A stretch of 64,000 nucleotides of DNA from Ciona savignyi (taxonomy: Eukaryota; Chordata; Ascidiacea; Phlebobranchia; Cionidae): the NCBI GenBank assembly GCA_000149265.1, contig CH003075.1, positions 769,916-833,915 of the forward strand, given 5' to 3'. This document shows, one piece after another, positions 36,601-49,779 of this stretch; within the stretch, counting starts at the first letter, position 1, and every line of letters starts with the position of its first letter. The notes under the pieces were generated by a model. That model saw only the letters and a list, made by a program, of their open reading frames with translations. It was not told where the DNA came from and did not search any database. The position numbers and the translations under genes were made by a program.

Positions 36601-39600
36601 AAGGAAAGAAAATTTATGCTTTATGCCCCCAGAAAATTGCAACTTTGAATGTCATAAGTGAACAGGGTTAAACAATGATCTTCAAACAATAAATCAGTAC
36701 AAACCAGTTCTTTTAATTTCTTTGCTTTTTCCACCTCCTCCTCTTTCCTACGAGCTTCTGCCTTTGCCTGGTGGAAATGTGGAATTAGTTTGATCCAAAT
36801 ACAATTTGTACATTTCCACTTATAGATAACTGTGTATTCACAAGCATTTGCGGAAATGCCTCATGCACACAATCAGTTTCGATTGAGTTATTTAATTATT
36901 TATCAATATGAAAATACAATAGTGTGGGTGGGCCACGTTAGCGCCAGGACTAGGAATGTAGGCCATAAAAAGCCCGTTACTCCAATGAGTTATCATGGAT
37001 CCAGGAATATATATTAACATGCCGATTTAATTTAAAAATCAAGCTTCACCCCCACTCATCCATCAAGATTTTAAAACTCACAAGTTTTTCCATTTCCTTC
37101 TGCATCTTAGCGTTCTCTTCCACTTTGCGCTGGCTCTTGGTCCGATCCGCATCAGCAATCCGTTGCTGCCATTTATCCTGGATCTGATCCTGTCTCTCCT
37201 TCTCGGCTCGCTCCTTGTCCTCACGGAGCTTGTTGGCTTTCCTCAACCTCTCCTCTCTCTTCCTGGGATGGAGGGGGGGAGTTTAACCAACGCAACAGAA
37301 ATACAGAAGAATTGAAGAAGATTAATGATATCTTATTTTAAACTTCTGCTGTTAATATATATTGTTATACCGAAGCCACCATGCAGGGCATTGTTTAGGA
37401 CTTAAATGGTTTTGCACGCTCCATACTGTTGTAAATTACTTATTAGTCTTCATTTTTCCCTTGTTCTTAATTTCTATAAAATTACAAAGTAGAGAAATAA
37501 GAGAATGCACACAAACTGCCCAGTCTCATTCATCTCAAAATGTACGAGCAGGAATATAAGGAAATGGCTGATAGATTTTATAATCTGATATTCAATCTGA
37601 TATTCATCCCTGGGCAGAAATATGTAGCATGCATTTAGACACTGGCATTATTTTTTTTGGAATAATAGATTTGTTATTTACATAGGCTAGGTAAACTAGC
37701 GTTCTTGGTTATTATGCTTAACTTCAGTTCATAAAATAATGCTTCCCACAGCACTAACACCAGTATTTACCTCTTTGATTCTTCTTGTTTGCGGATGCGG
37801 TCTTCTTTAATCCTTTGCTGCCGTTCTTCCTCTTTCTTCCGTTTCTTTTCAAGTTGCATTTTCTTCACTTCAATCTCCATCTGGAAAAATATTCTTATTT
37901 TAATGCAATTTTTTTCAATTTTTGTTTCATTTTCCATTTTATCCAAAAATAAAGCGTTTTTTTCATAAGAAGGTGATTGCACCAAATTTAGTTTAAAAAA
38001 GCGGGTTTGTAAATTAAGCCACATATAATCCACCCCATGGAATAAATGAAATAAAATAGCATGGAATAAAATAAAAGCGGCCAATATTTTTACCTCCTTG
38101 TTCACACGTTCCGGGGTATTTCTCTGCAGGAAGGATTTCACTGTTGTGTTGATGTTATGCTGACTTGGGGTCTTGAACATGGGTGAGAGCAACAAGCGAT
38201 TGGGGGCCATGGGTGACGCACGACCGGGTGTACGGTGTGCGCGGCTGGCCACAGTCGAGCGATTCAAGAAACTCGAGACCACAGGTACTTTGCGTGAACG
38301 CTGGAAACAAAAAATAAGAAATATTTTAAAAATTGAATATAACCGTGGAACTATGGCCATTACAAACCATTAGCAGTTCAGTTGATTTCCCAAAAAAATT
38401 TCACCAATGATAACTAAGTCGAATTTTTTCATTTCTTACTGGCAGTTACCTACCCCTAATGGTTAAAAATAAATTTGATAAACAAAACCCTACAAACTAA
38501 TCAATTATTATAAATAAAGAAACTTGCTTAGAAATAAGTAAGCAAAAACAGGCCATATATTTTTAAGCAAAAAGTAAGCAAAAACAGGCCATTCAATTTT
38601 TAATTATCTAAAGATGCTTTAAGTTTTGATGATTATGGGACTAAGTATGGTTCTATTATAAAAGTATTAAAACTGACATTTAAAATATAGCATTATGGAA
38701 CAAAAGCAAAGAGATAAGTTAGTTATTAATTTGATTTTATATTGATTTTATTTTAATGGGAATACCTTGCAAAAATGTCAATATGACAACTACAAATAAA
38801 TTAAAAATACTTTTTTTTCTCCATATTTCTAACAGCTTTATGCAGTTTACATGCAATGTTAGTATTACTTATACATTCAAGTTAAAAGTAGAAAGTTGTG
38901 TTTAATTGTGTATTAGTGTGTTGTATTTATCGTGCAAAATACCTGTGATCTATTTATAGATTCTACATAGCTTCGTACAGATGACGCAACATTGCTGCTT
39001 CTCTGCACAAATCGTATTTTTGAATCATTTTTTCATAAAACAACTTACAGGCCTAATTCTTTATCGGTTTTAAATTCACAAAAAAAAAGTTATTTCACCA
39101 CCTTTTGTTTGGGGCTCGGAGAATTATTTCTCTGTCCATAGTTGAACGATCCATTCATGTTCATAATCGCACGACTCCGCTTTAATGTACCTGCTGGATA
39201 AGTGAAAATCGGAAAATATTAGGAATTGATCTATGGAAGAAGTGCCTTTTAAATGATTTTGATATTTCAGCAGGAATGTAGTTATACTGGTTTACTGAAA
39301 TGGTTAGAATGGTGATATATTATAAGTTATGCTGAATAAAGGTTGCAGATCCAGTACTGAGGGTAATATGGTGATATCTGCCAACCCTTTGATTCTCGTA
39401 CATATTTTGTAATAAACACACTAGGTTTCTAATGACTGCAAACCAGGGAAAATCCCACTCAATAACCATTATAGTAGGATTATAGAAATACTGTTCAAGC
39501 TCTGAAGTCCATTAAGAAATGAACAATTGCAAAAAATATATGTTAACCATGTCTGCAAACCATGAATATGTTCGACTTGTTGCATAAAGCCTCTCAATTC

Positions 39601-42600
39601 AACAAATAGTGCTCATGAAAATAATATGCAAATTAAAAGCAGTGTCATAAGTCTATACACTTAAAATATTATTAAAGATGGATTTGAGTAAACAATGTTT
39701 AAAAGTAACTCTTTTTTATGAGTTTCCATTCTGACAAAAGTACACCAGTGGATCATACCGAGTATGAATGTTGTTACACCGTCACAGTCAAATCTTGAAA
39801 TAGATTATATTATTGTTTACTGTGTAACATCTTAAATGCCCGGATGCAATTACCATACTTGGCTCCTTCAACCCCCCCCCCCCAAGTAACTTCCACATAC
39901 CTGTACGGGATACCGGAGGCTTTTTCTGATTCAATTTTGGCTTCGGTTTTATCACAGGTTTCGCGATCTTTGGCCTTGATTTCTTCGCTGGTTGTTCAGT
40001 TTCCGAATCTATGAATTAAATTGAACATTTTTAATGATTTTTAATCATGTTTAAAGTGATAGTGAAACTGTTAATCAAAAATAATATTAGTCCAGAAAGA
40101 CCTCTTATTTAATTACTGTAATAAAATGTGCAATTGTTGTAATAAAATACTATTAGATTCAGGGGGTTGATACATTTAGATTTACATTGTGGATAAACAC
40201 ATGAGTTTGACTGTAAACTTACACCAACCATTTTGACTCCCATCTTCACCACTGAGCACTTCTTCTGGTATCGACAAAGTTTCAGGGTCCTAGGAAAAAA
40301 AGATATTTAACTCTGAGATTCTCGGTTGACGGAATTGCTTTGAATCACATTATCTATGCCCGTACACACAGTGCCATCTGCCATGACACAACATCTAAAT
40401 AGTTTGCTTGAACTGTATTTTAACCACACAAACACTTGTAAAGTGCTTATGTGAAGAATAGGGGTATCAATGCAAAAATACTTTATTGGGGTTAATTTTT
40501 AAGGACCAAATAGACAAAAATCAATTGATCTGGGCGTAAGGGTCACCACTTCGTAAAAAATAGTTTATTGCCATGAAGTTAATAAGAGTAAACACAATCA
40601 CTGGAATACTTAGTACTTACTGCATTTTGCATTGAGGCACGATGAATTCTGGATGACTTTCGAACACCAGAATGACCTGGTAATATAAGTCAATCAAAAT
40701 ATATGCGACTGGTCACGACCGTTTATCTGATCGTTGTACTTACGCTTGATGAAACTCCTTTGTATTTTGGAATGAGATTTCCGCACACTTCTTCTCTGGG
40801 GCGCCTTAAACTTGGGTGAGATTTCCAGCTCTTTCCTGTGGGGAGTTTAAACATAGAATAAAACCTTTTAAGCTGGAAATGAGGAAAAATAATACATAAA
40901 GATCAGAACATGTGAAAGTTAATTAAAAAAATCTATATCTACGCACTCATCTTCACTTTCAGATACAGTGAGTACAAGATCACTTTCTTCCAGCAAAACA
41001 ACTTCTTCAACCTGGAAATAATTATATTTACATCAGTTGTCTGGTTGGTATTCATAGTTACTTTCAAATTATCAAAACATAATCAAATATTTAATAAAAA
41101 ATGTTAATCAAAATTAACGAATATGTTTTTAAATCAATAAACTTTAACAAATTCTATTTATAATCAAAAAAAAAATTTAAAATCATTTAAAACTATTTAA
41201 AAACAACAAAAAATCCACAAATTGTCGAAAAGTGAAAATGAACCTCAACAAGTTGAACCTTGGTGTCAAAGTCGATGGTTGCGGCACCTGACGAACAGGT
41301 TGACGTTGTCATGTCAGCCGACTCATCACCCGTGTCCATCTGTGATGTGTTGGCCATCACCTGAAGTGGGGGGAGGGGGTCATGATTGGGGGTTTGAGGG
41401 TAAACTTGAGAAGTTGTACAGCCATCCCATGTAAGCTTAAACAACGCATATTTATAGGACCATTTTTTTATTTTATTTTAAGGGGCTAGGTTTCGAAACC
41501 TTGAGGTCGGCTGAGAGTCCAGGGGAAGAAGGTGGGGGCATCGGTCATGTTATTTATTCTCACCTTACATCATGTGTTAAGGCTTTTATGGTCAATAGTA
41601 ATCTTTACCCAAAATAGTTATCTGAATCGCATTGTACAGAAACCAAGCCTACACATGGTTGAATGCTAAATGCTCCTAACTATGTAATATGAGTCTAATG
41701 TGAGTAAATATGGGGAAGAAAGACAAGAACTTTGCAGCAGGTTTCACACCATTATATTTAAATTGGTTTAAATAGTGGTGAAACTTCCTATTACTATTAA
41801 GGGCTCTATTAATATAATTATTTGGTATCTGTATGCCACTATTTAGTATTGTCCATTTCAGATTCATGATTTGGATTTTTTTTTGATCTACCAATCCAAA
41901 ATAAGTGCATAAGGAAAATAAAATAAATAATGAGAAAACACTCACAGTATCTACAGTTTCGATGGTATCTTCAGCAGCTATGCTATCGTGATCAGTACTT
42001 TGCACCTGAAAAAACAATGCTGTAATTAAAATATAAATTTATTTTAAACCATAACTGTTAGGATTAGTAGGATAACAATGCCAAGATATTGGGATGTATT
42101 AAGTGATTGAGTCTTTTCAGAATAGTTTCATGGTGAGTGTTTGAACAGTAACACATTATTCACATTCACATACAGTTTGTATAACTGTTTATTCGATTGT
42201 GTGTTTGCAGCCAAAATTACAAACGAAACGACCAGTAACCCTCATAATAAGATGTGATCTCATGGGTAATTTTCCCAGGTGTTTAGTCTCAGCGAGAGAG
42301 GAAAATTGTGGTAAAATACTGACACAGCAAACATAATATTCTAAGTTGAATTCACCTCATCAGGCTCCACCAGCATTGCTTCAATCACCACCACTGCCTC
42401 ATTCTCCGATATACTTTTCAGTTGGTCACTTTCTGCATGCAAAACGGGAAGAATAATAAACGGGAAGTATATCATTTCAGTCAACCACAAGTTACTTGCA
42501 ATTACTTATGTTTCATGGCATTTTTTTTTTAATCCAAACTTAAATCAAACTGCGCAATCAGTAAAACAATCTTTTTAACTTGTTTTAACTATAATAGGAA

Positions 42601-45600
42601 TTGCTGCAACTAACTGGTATCTTATGGGTTGGTAAAATAACGAAGTAAAGAAAGAGTTTAATAATACCAAAACTTATTCAGTACTCAATAATAGAGCATC
42701 ATATTGATTTACAGACATTTTTTGCCACGATAAAAATCGATCCATGACCTATTTAACCAATTGTACATGAATCTTTTTAAAATAACTTACACAGAACAAA
42801 AACAAGTGAATGTCACCATACATTTATTTCCAAGGAATCCTACCCATGCAACCTTACTATATCAATACACTTGACTAAAACAGCAATTTAAGGGTAAACT
42901 CTACACCCACAGCCACAGGGCTCCTATATATTTCCTGAAATTTGCCATGACCATGAAAAAGTTTGTTTTTGTAATTTTAAACTAATAAGCTCACCTCGGT
43001 TATTACTTTCACTAAGTTGATCGTTTGCAAGTGAATCACGAAGCACTTGAACCATACTTTTTCGCATTTCTGGAAATTAACCATTTAGATTGGTAAATAA
43101 ATTAAAATATTATTGTGTTTCAACATAAAACAATGATAATAAAGTTTAACACATTTTACCTGTGACCAGAATTGTTTTTATAGACACTTTTCTTCATTTT
43201 GATATATTATATATGATGCAGGGCAAAAACTCCATGCGATTAAAGCACGCCGTGCAGATAAGAGTTTATTCTTTCTAATAAAAACTAATTATGTTTATCG
43301 CGACCAATTTCTATTTAACTGGCATATAGGGAAATAAAAAAGCTTTGACACGCGAGTGAATTTTTAATCTCCCGAAATTGGATAGATTTTTGTGTCGTGA
43401 TGATGGGTCGAAAGTAATTTCTTGTCCAAACTAAACAACGATTTTCCCATTAAGGAAATTTGTAAAAAATCAATGCCCCAATAATCCACCTGATGCTCTG
43501 GACTTGCGCGAAATGGTCTTCGTAGTGCTTGAAAGACTGGCAGCTAATGACCTTCTTGCATTTGATCTGCGACCTAAAAATGTGGATTCAATTTAGAATG
43601 AGAAGCACAACTGATGCATATGTCGTGTAAAAAGTTTGAAAAGGTTAAATTGGTTTTATTAATAATTTAAATTGTGTCTACTTTTTAAAAAAATCTAAAT
43701 GATTATAAAAATATAACCATAATTACACAGTGGCATTGGTGGCCAATAAAATAACTTGACCGAATTGTATCAAAAATCATTTTGTGGGAGCACTGCCCTT
43801 ATACAGAAGTACTTTTAAGAGAGCCACCCCTGCACCTTCTACATTAAATAATCAACTACTGCTTGTGTGTGAAGCATTAGTAATGTCATTTTCCAACACT
43901 ATGAATAAGCATCTATTTACTTAAGATTCATTTTGTTAGAAATCAAAAACAAACTTTTTCGATTGTGTTTTGGCAGAGTTGCATCATATTTGACAGCGTC
44001 TGTGGCAGTGTCTATATCAGTCTCAATACTTGGTTCCTGCACTTTAGGCTTTGTACTGTAACAAAATTATTTTTAAAATAATACACCATTTTCTTTACAC
44101 AATGTGCCCAAAAAAGCACACAGCGATAACAAATATAATTTTTGGAAATTGAGCAAACATCTTATAATTTTTAAGGTTACGCTGGCAAGCATATTAAACC
44201 TTTTAACTGCAGACCCTGTTGTTTATGTTTTATACCTGTGAATAAGAGATATTTAAATTAAAGTTGTCAATTTAAATTAGACATATTTGTATAAATGTTC
44301 GGGCTCGAAGTCTATATAGTCTATATAATTGTTTACATAGACAGAGAGACTGTTATACAAAAATTGGGTTAAAAAAATACATATACACAGAAAAATAATA
44401 TAAAAGTCACCTTTGTAGAGTTTTTCCGGGAACCTTGTGTTCATCGATTACATGTTCATGATATTGAATTAGGTTTTGTACTTTGGGGGAGACATTGGTC
44501 TGCAACATAATTTTAATCAGTTTTTTTAAAACAATCCATACTATGTTGGTTAATACAAATCGGAAAATGTTATTATGCTATGCTTTTTATAAAGTTACAA
44601 CATAAAAGTGGAATGTGTCAAAAATTACTTAGAAAACAATGGATATAAAAACCATTACACACATAAACCAATAAAAAAGTTGTTTAAATTGTAAACATAC
44701 CGGTGCTGTTGGTACATCTTCAGCATTCAACCTGAATCATGAAATAAATTAAATATGTGCAGTGCCAAAACAGACTACAAGGCAAAATATCTTAGAAAAT
44801 TTTCAATGGTACACACAGACTTCTACTTAAAATGGGAGGAAGCCTCATCGGTAGTTTATATTTTTTATGTTAATTACACAAGTTTAGTTAGTTAGGTACT
44901 GGTGTCATCTTTCCAGACAACATTGGTGGCAAAGTACTATAATGAGCTGTATTTACTAATTCTTCACATACTTAACTTGGACTCGTATATATTTTTGTGC
45001 ATGAATAAACTTACTCTGTGGAAGGGATGACTATCCTTGTTTTCTTACGAGATTTTGGCATTTGTTTAGTTTGCGTGATGTCATTGACTAACTTGTCCAA
45101 AGTTGCCAACGAAACACGACTCTGATCTATGTTCAAATCAACTCTGACTGAAGATCTGGTACAACGGGTGCTCCTGTTTAACATATACAAGATTATTATA
45201 TATATAGGTTAAAACAATGTACACAAATATGACTATTAAAACACCATTAGAATCAATGCCATATATGCAAACGTTACATATGTCCATTCCACAATTAAAA
45301 TTCAAAAGAAAAATGTTTATAATATTTTGCAATTAGAATTTATAAATCAAGTTATTGTAAAAAAATGGGTTTCATTGAAATAATTCTGAAGTTGCACAGT
45401 TATAATCATACAATAGCCATTGGCATGAATATAGAGGGATATACCTTTCCAGATTTTTCAATAGTTTGCAAGTAATTGAAACACTTTTATAAAAACATGT
45501 GTCTCTAAAAAACCTTCCCAAAATGAACCAAAGGAGGCACATAACTGTTAAGTTTAACAGTGCTGTTTAAACAAATTCATTAGGGTCAAGGGTCAATAAG

Positions 45601-46615
45601 AAAAAAACTTTTCGTAGGAAGGACAAGACCTTTTTCAATTGCAGATGGTATGCCGTTGCTACATAAACACATTTACCAGCACGGTCCTGTGTCCACTCAT
45701 ATTAAAAATATGAAGTATATACCTCCGAATGGGCTGCACCACAGAACTATCCAGTTTGGAAATTTTTCTTTTACGGGTTTTCTTTATGGTTCGTGGTGTT
45801 TTTGGAACTTGTATAATGGTATCAGTTGTCTCCCCATGTCTGTTATATTAAACCATTTAATAAATTTCAAACACAAAATGAAATTCTATAGTCTTTAAAT
45901 CTATTTGTGTTAGCTAGATAAATAAATTTATTAGTTTCAATTCAAGAGATTTTCCATTGCGTTGATTTAATAATATGTAAAATAAACTTGGTTTAAACTT
46001 ACCTGATGTTATCTATTTGTTCCTTTGCCAACCTAAAGCTTTCTTCTTGAAACTCATAGAACTGTCTTTCCAATTCTTTAATTTGTTTTATTGCATCATT
46101 GTTGACAAAAACTGTGGAAGCTGGCATGTCATTCTCTTCAATTATGGTCAGCTCTCCATTTACATTCCTGCATGCAATTTCAAAGTTAGTTGGATCTTGT
46201 ACATACCAACACTGTGGTTTTATATATACATACAGAAATGAAAATGGGCAAGTAAAAGATTTTTCATGTATTTTTATTAGAATGTCAAACCAAGGCAAAA
46301 CATATTAATATATATTTGGTAGTAAACTTTTAATATTTTGCGTGAAGATGGATATTTATAGCCTATTGTACGTACCGGTATTAAATCGTGTAATTAGTAG
46401 CGGGTGGATAACCAAATGTTTGCACTAACTATATCAGTTTAAGATCTTCTATATTTGGAACAAGCCTTACAAAATTACCGCAATAATATTATGCCATTTA
46501 GGCATTTAAGTTGTGAGCTGTAACACAATATTTTAAATGTCACTTACTTGGAGAAAATAGCCGGTAAATAACCATATTTCTCAGAATGCCAGATTGGAAA
46601 TGGGAAATCCATCAT
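30691..46615 (-). CDS. INCENP: Inner centromere protein INCENP, 33 exons
   Basis: Scaffold of the chromosomal passenger complex; activates Aurora kinase. Exons in coding order: 46548-46615, 46003-46167, 45723-45839, 45015-45173, 44701-44731, 44411-44499, 43955-44055, 43490-43573, 42995-43069, 42356-42432, 41946-42005, 41259-41360, 40947-41011, 40744-40835, 40621-40676, 40223-40289, 39901-40008, 39102-39190, 38943-39002, 38094-38300, 37771-37880, 37082-37262, 36705-36767, 36287-36363, 35526-35583, 34694-34888, 34274-34429, 33990-34085, 33737-33847, 33611-33676, 33253-33351, 31614-31779, 30691-30908. They sum to 3468 nt (1155 codons plus stop), with phase intact at all 32 junctions. The start is MMDFPFPIW, followed by a short N-terminal helical region. 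VKSFLQRNTPERV precedes a Glu/Lys/Arg-rich helix (about 625-995). Then YNMTPRG, FQSDDSTDEE, PRWAKG, and an IN-box ending KPRYFKRTSSAHW (TSS near 1131), the Aurora-phosphorylated motif. Confidence 0.92.
30953..31485. mobile_element. pogo/Tigger-like MITE in INCENP last intron
   Basis: 533 bp with inverted ends: left CAGTAGGCACCACTTTGTTA..., right ...AAGCGGCGCCTATTG, whose complement reads CAATAGGCGCCGCTTAATATG. TATGACC repeats lie just inside both ends. A TA dinucleotide flanks each side (30951-30952, 31486-31487). It has no transposase frame, so it is a non-autonomous Tc1/mariner-superfamily relic. Confidence 0.75.
31929..33008. mobile_element. piggyBac-like non-autonomous element in INCENP intron
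   Basis: 1080 bp flanked by TTAA on both sides (31925-31928 and 33009-33012). The ends are inverted: CTCTTTCCGTCCC at the left, and complement of the right end CTCTTTCACTCCCGG. Just inside the left end is an exact 9-bp inverted repeat (CCAACTCGC ... GCGAGTTGG). It contains only short frames with no recognisable transposase. TTAA target use is the piggyBac signature. Confidence 0.8.
35861..35917 (-). CDS. INCENP: Candidate extra (cassette) exon of INCENP
   Basis: A 57-nt segment with a GCAG acceptor and GT donor on the minus strand, between exons 36287-36363 and 35526-35583. It accepts one nucleotide and leaves two, exactly matching its neighbours, so it can be included or skipped without changing frame. 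It would add 19 residues containing EFKEKYKMVMQLK to the coiled region. Confidence 0.6.
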
Positions 46616-47454
46616 GACAATTAAATATTAAAAACCAATACTGATCAGTTAAATGAAAAACGTAGCTAATACCAAACCAGTATTTAAGTTAAAAAGCAAA
46701 AGTTAGGAAAATATCTATCTCTGCAATAATAATAAAGACTTTAAAAAAAGAAAATAAAGTATCAAAACCAACAAACAGAATCAACTGCAAACATAAGGCT
46801 AATAGTGGTATAAAAAGCTCGCTGATCATAAAAATGAAGCAAAGAAACAAAAGCTAAACAAAATTAAGATACCACTTATAAGGTAACAATCAAACTTAAA
46901 GAACAAATTATAGCTTACATACTTTGTTACATTCTGTGAAAAACAAATACGCTGCCTAAATAAAACCAATAAGAACTCAGGATTTCAGTTAAACACAACA
47001 AAATAGAAAAGAGCTTTAAGCTTTCGCAACTACGTGTGTTTTTAAAAGTTAAATAGATAAAAATAAAAAAATATTAAACCACTGTTGTGTTTGTTAATAA
47101 GAATGCAAATAAACGAGTTGGATAAGGTTAGAACAATGGTATGTAAGTTTCGTGGTATAAATCCCTTAATACATTAGCTATTTTACCCCCACTGGTCCTC
47201 AAAACAATGCTTATACATCATAACAACAATATTAAATCAGTTAAAACTCTATTGATCCAACAGAACATACGAGTTTGCTTTAAAACTTTGTAATGAAATA
47301 TTTTTTCGCTACAGCGAACATCGTTTGGCGCGGCATCGACAAAGCCATTTTAGCAGACACTTTTAGGGGAGTTTTGTTTGGTTTATTTATTTATACTATA
47401 ACATTTAATAAAAATAACAGACTTAACATATATTAAAAGGCATGCAAAAAAACG
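46616..47454. other. Region upstream of INCENP, no gene seen
   Basis: Very AT-rich, with A-rich runs around 46720-46800 and 46900-47060. It presumably holds the INCENP promoter (transcribed leftwards). No open frame, RNA gene or mobile element was recognised. Confidence 0.5.
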
Positions 47455-47814
47455 ACAGTCTTTATAATATGCCTTCCAAAAATTATTTAGGGAAATATAT
47501 TGGATCGTGTTGAACAGTTTTATTTATGGTTTTAATTTAAAAATTTTGTTATAAATTAATTTTGCCATCGAAATTTGTTATGCTTAATATAGGGTTTAAC
47601 GGCCACGTCACCTTTCCCCTTGTATACCATGTGTATTTACGCTGAATTGTTTTAACTACTGTAGTTTAATCAGAGATATATAAACATATCTCCGGTTTAA
47701 TTACCCTTTATCCTGCCTCTCTAAAATAACGGTGCAAAAAAATTATCTCAAATATATATATATATGGCTGTAAAAACATAGAGGTCTTAACAATTTGTCA
47801 AAACACTTGTCATT

Positions 47815-47935
47815 GATCGCGAGAAATTTTGAAACCATGAATGGCTCGTCAAAGGGACTTTTTGTATAGGAGTCGGTATATGCATAGATACTACATTAAC
47901 AGGATAACAAGCGGAGAACAATTGTCCGTGCATTT
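47815..47935 (-). repeat. SINE family B relic (unit 1 copy)
   Basis: The reverse complement shows GACGAGCCATTCATGGTTTC, equivalent to the B-box part of family B. The same relic is at 62105-62225 in unit 2, so it predates the duplication. Confidence 0.6.
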
Positions 47936-47937
47936 CT

Positions 47938-48165
47938 ATGTTGTCCGGCCGGTCGGTCTAGCGGTTAAACTGGTCGCTAGCTACCCAAAGCACTTTACGG
48001 ACATTGCCTAAGCCCAGCGGATTAGCAAATTGAAGAACCGTGTCTATCATATACAACACACTGCAATAGCTCTGGTAACCCGACGATGGGCGCGAGGTGA
48101 TCTTACGATTGCCCGTGTTCACGGGGATAAACATGAATAGGCTATCCCTATCCTATCCTATCCTA
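47938..48165 (+). repeat. SINE family A copy absent from duplication unit 2
   Basis: Contains AACTGGTCGCTAGCTACC, AAGCCCAGCGGATTAG, CAACACACTGCAATAGC and TTCACGGGGATAAACATG, ending in a (TATCC)n tail. Unit 2 lacks it, so insertion after the duplication or loss in unit 2 is implied. Confidence 0.75.
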
Positions 48166-48517
48166 TGTGATATTGCGTTGGCGCGCAGCGCTCTTAGTGG
48201 CAAAGTTCAAGTTTACTATAACAATCAAGTTTATTTGTAACAACAACCTGATTTGCTCTTAATAAATGAATTATATGCAAATTTAAAATAGTATATGGGA
48301 TTTATTGTATGTACCAGGAGTTTTTAAATCAGTTTTTAAGCATTGTTAAGTTTAGGGGCAGCCGTAGCTAAGAAGCCAACTTTATTATAGGCTACTAGAT
48401 TTTTTTGAAACTAGCGGTACCGCCCCTATTTGAAATTGTGTTGTAGTATACCTATTAGACCAACATTTAAATTGTAAATGATATAGACAAGCCTATTGTT
48501 CAGTCTTACTCCAAACG

Positions 48518-48760
48518 GGCTCATGATGGGAATTATTGTTGTATTCCTGGATGCACCTGCCGGTCTAGTTTCTATGTTTTCTTTACCTTCGGCTTCGGTT
48601 AAAAAAGTGCGTGGAGTGGAAACCGCACAGTGAAGAGAGGAAATGATTTCCACGATTTTTACTCTCCGTTCATCGAAGAACAATAAGTTGCGCAAACAAA
48701 TAAAAGGGAGGAAGGCATTTGTATGCTGTAAACACTTCCATCCTTATGAAATTCAAACTA
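48518..48760 (+). pseudogene. THAP-domain exon, frame-broken
   Basis: Begins NYCCIPGCTCRSS (first Cys pair of a C2CH THAP zinc finger) and ends KAFVCCKHFHPYEIQT (second C..H pair), with a good GT donor (CAAACTA/GTAAGT) at 48760. Stops and at least one frame change lie between the halves, so either a small intron was missed or the exon is dead. THAP domains occur in host DNA-binding proteins and in P-element-type transposases. No other part of such a protein was found. The segment is missing from unit 2. Confidence 0.6.
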
Positions 48761-49779
48761 GTAAGTTGACAATCAAACATTCTGTTGTTTAAACATATAC
48801 TGCGCGAGAAGTATATACTGGTTCGTGGAAATCATTTGTTGTTTGTTGTTTAAACATATGTATACTGGTTGCCCATAAACTAGCTTACCTTAATATTTCA
48901 TTTAACTCATAGGTAGAGGGACGAGCTGGCTAAAACAAGATGTTTTACCCTCTTTGCACCTACCGCAAAAAAGTCATCCAACTGTCGAAAGTCGCCAAAG
49001 AAAAAAACTCTTTAAATATGTTTTGCCATCGACGTCATCAAATTATGGGATATGCCGCGATATTGCTGATGTTAAAAATGAAATTTTATAAAAGAAAAAC
49101 TGTTCATGAAGTTTGCTTTCGGTCCCGAATGGGGAAATTGACATGATCCAGATGTCTGAAGCTACTTTGGGGAAAAGGTTTAACAGTGTACCAAGATTTG
49201 TCATTTTTGGTCTTGTTAGGCCTATGTGGTATGCCTGTACCATCGGCTGCATTGGCACATTTGAAGCTGTGTGATGAAACCAATTTTTTGCTTTTTAACA
49301 AAGTGATTTAATCAAGACAGCGGACATAAATAGCACATGCGTGCAACCTCAGTGTAGTATTCACGCTATTGTTCTACCAAGAGTTCTTTGTCATGCAAAA
49401 CAATAAAATGCCAAACATGTTATTCAACGCCTACTGGTCATCGATGACATCGGAACGCAGAGTTTAGTCATCCACATTATGTCATCCACAAACCAGGAAG
49501 TAGCAGGATAATGTGAAGCTCTGATAAATAGAATACGCTGCTTAGAATACACTATAAAGGATGTGTAGATGAATTTACACAACTTAGAGACAGTAGAACA
49601 ACAATAAAGACTATTTGGAGCGTTGAGATAAATATGATACAATTATATTTCAAAGATAGATTTGTATTGAACAGTTGGCAATTGGCATGCAACAAGCATT
49701 CCTATATTCTTCCAGTTTTTATTTATGGTAGCATAATGCTTTTATATATTGATTCAGACATTAGAACAGAGTAGCCAAA
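48761..49779. other. Region between THAP fragment and BPI-like gene
   Basis: From about 49290 it matches unit 2 (62255 onward) and must include the BPI-like promoter. Short frames at 48940-49146 (plus) and 49043-49301 (minus) are unassigned. Confidence 0.45.

Noticed and set aside
37767..38360. 197-codon minus-strand open frame
   Set aside because: It reads through two INCENP exons (38094-38300 and 37771-37880) and the intron between them. Splice signals and phase show the middle is intronic.
39872..39885. Run of 14 Cs as a regulatory element
   Set aside because: A simple homopolymer within an INCENP intron, with no other supporting signal.
46168..46298. INCENP starting in the long open frame at 45999-46298
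   Set aside because: The upstream part lacks a family-like start. A splice at 46167 to an exon at 46548-46615 starting MMDFPFPIW keeps phase and makes the total length a multiple of three.
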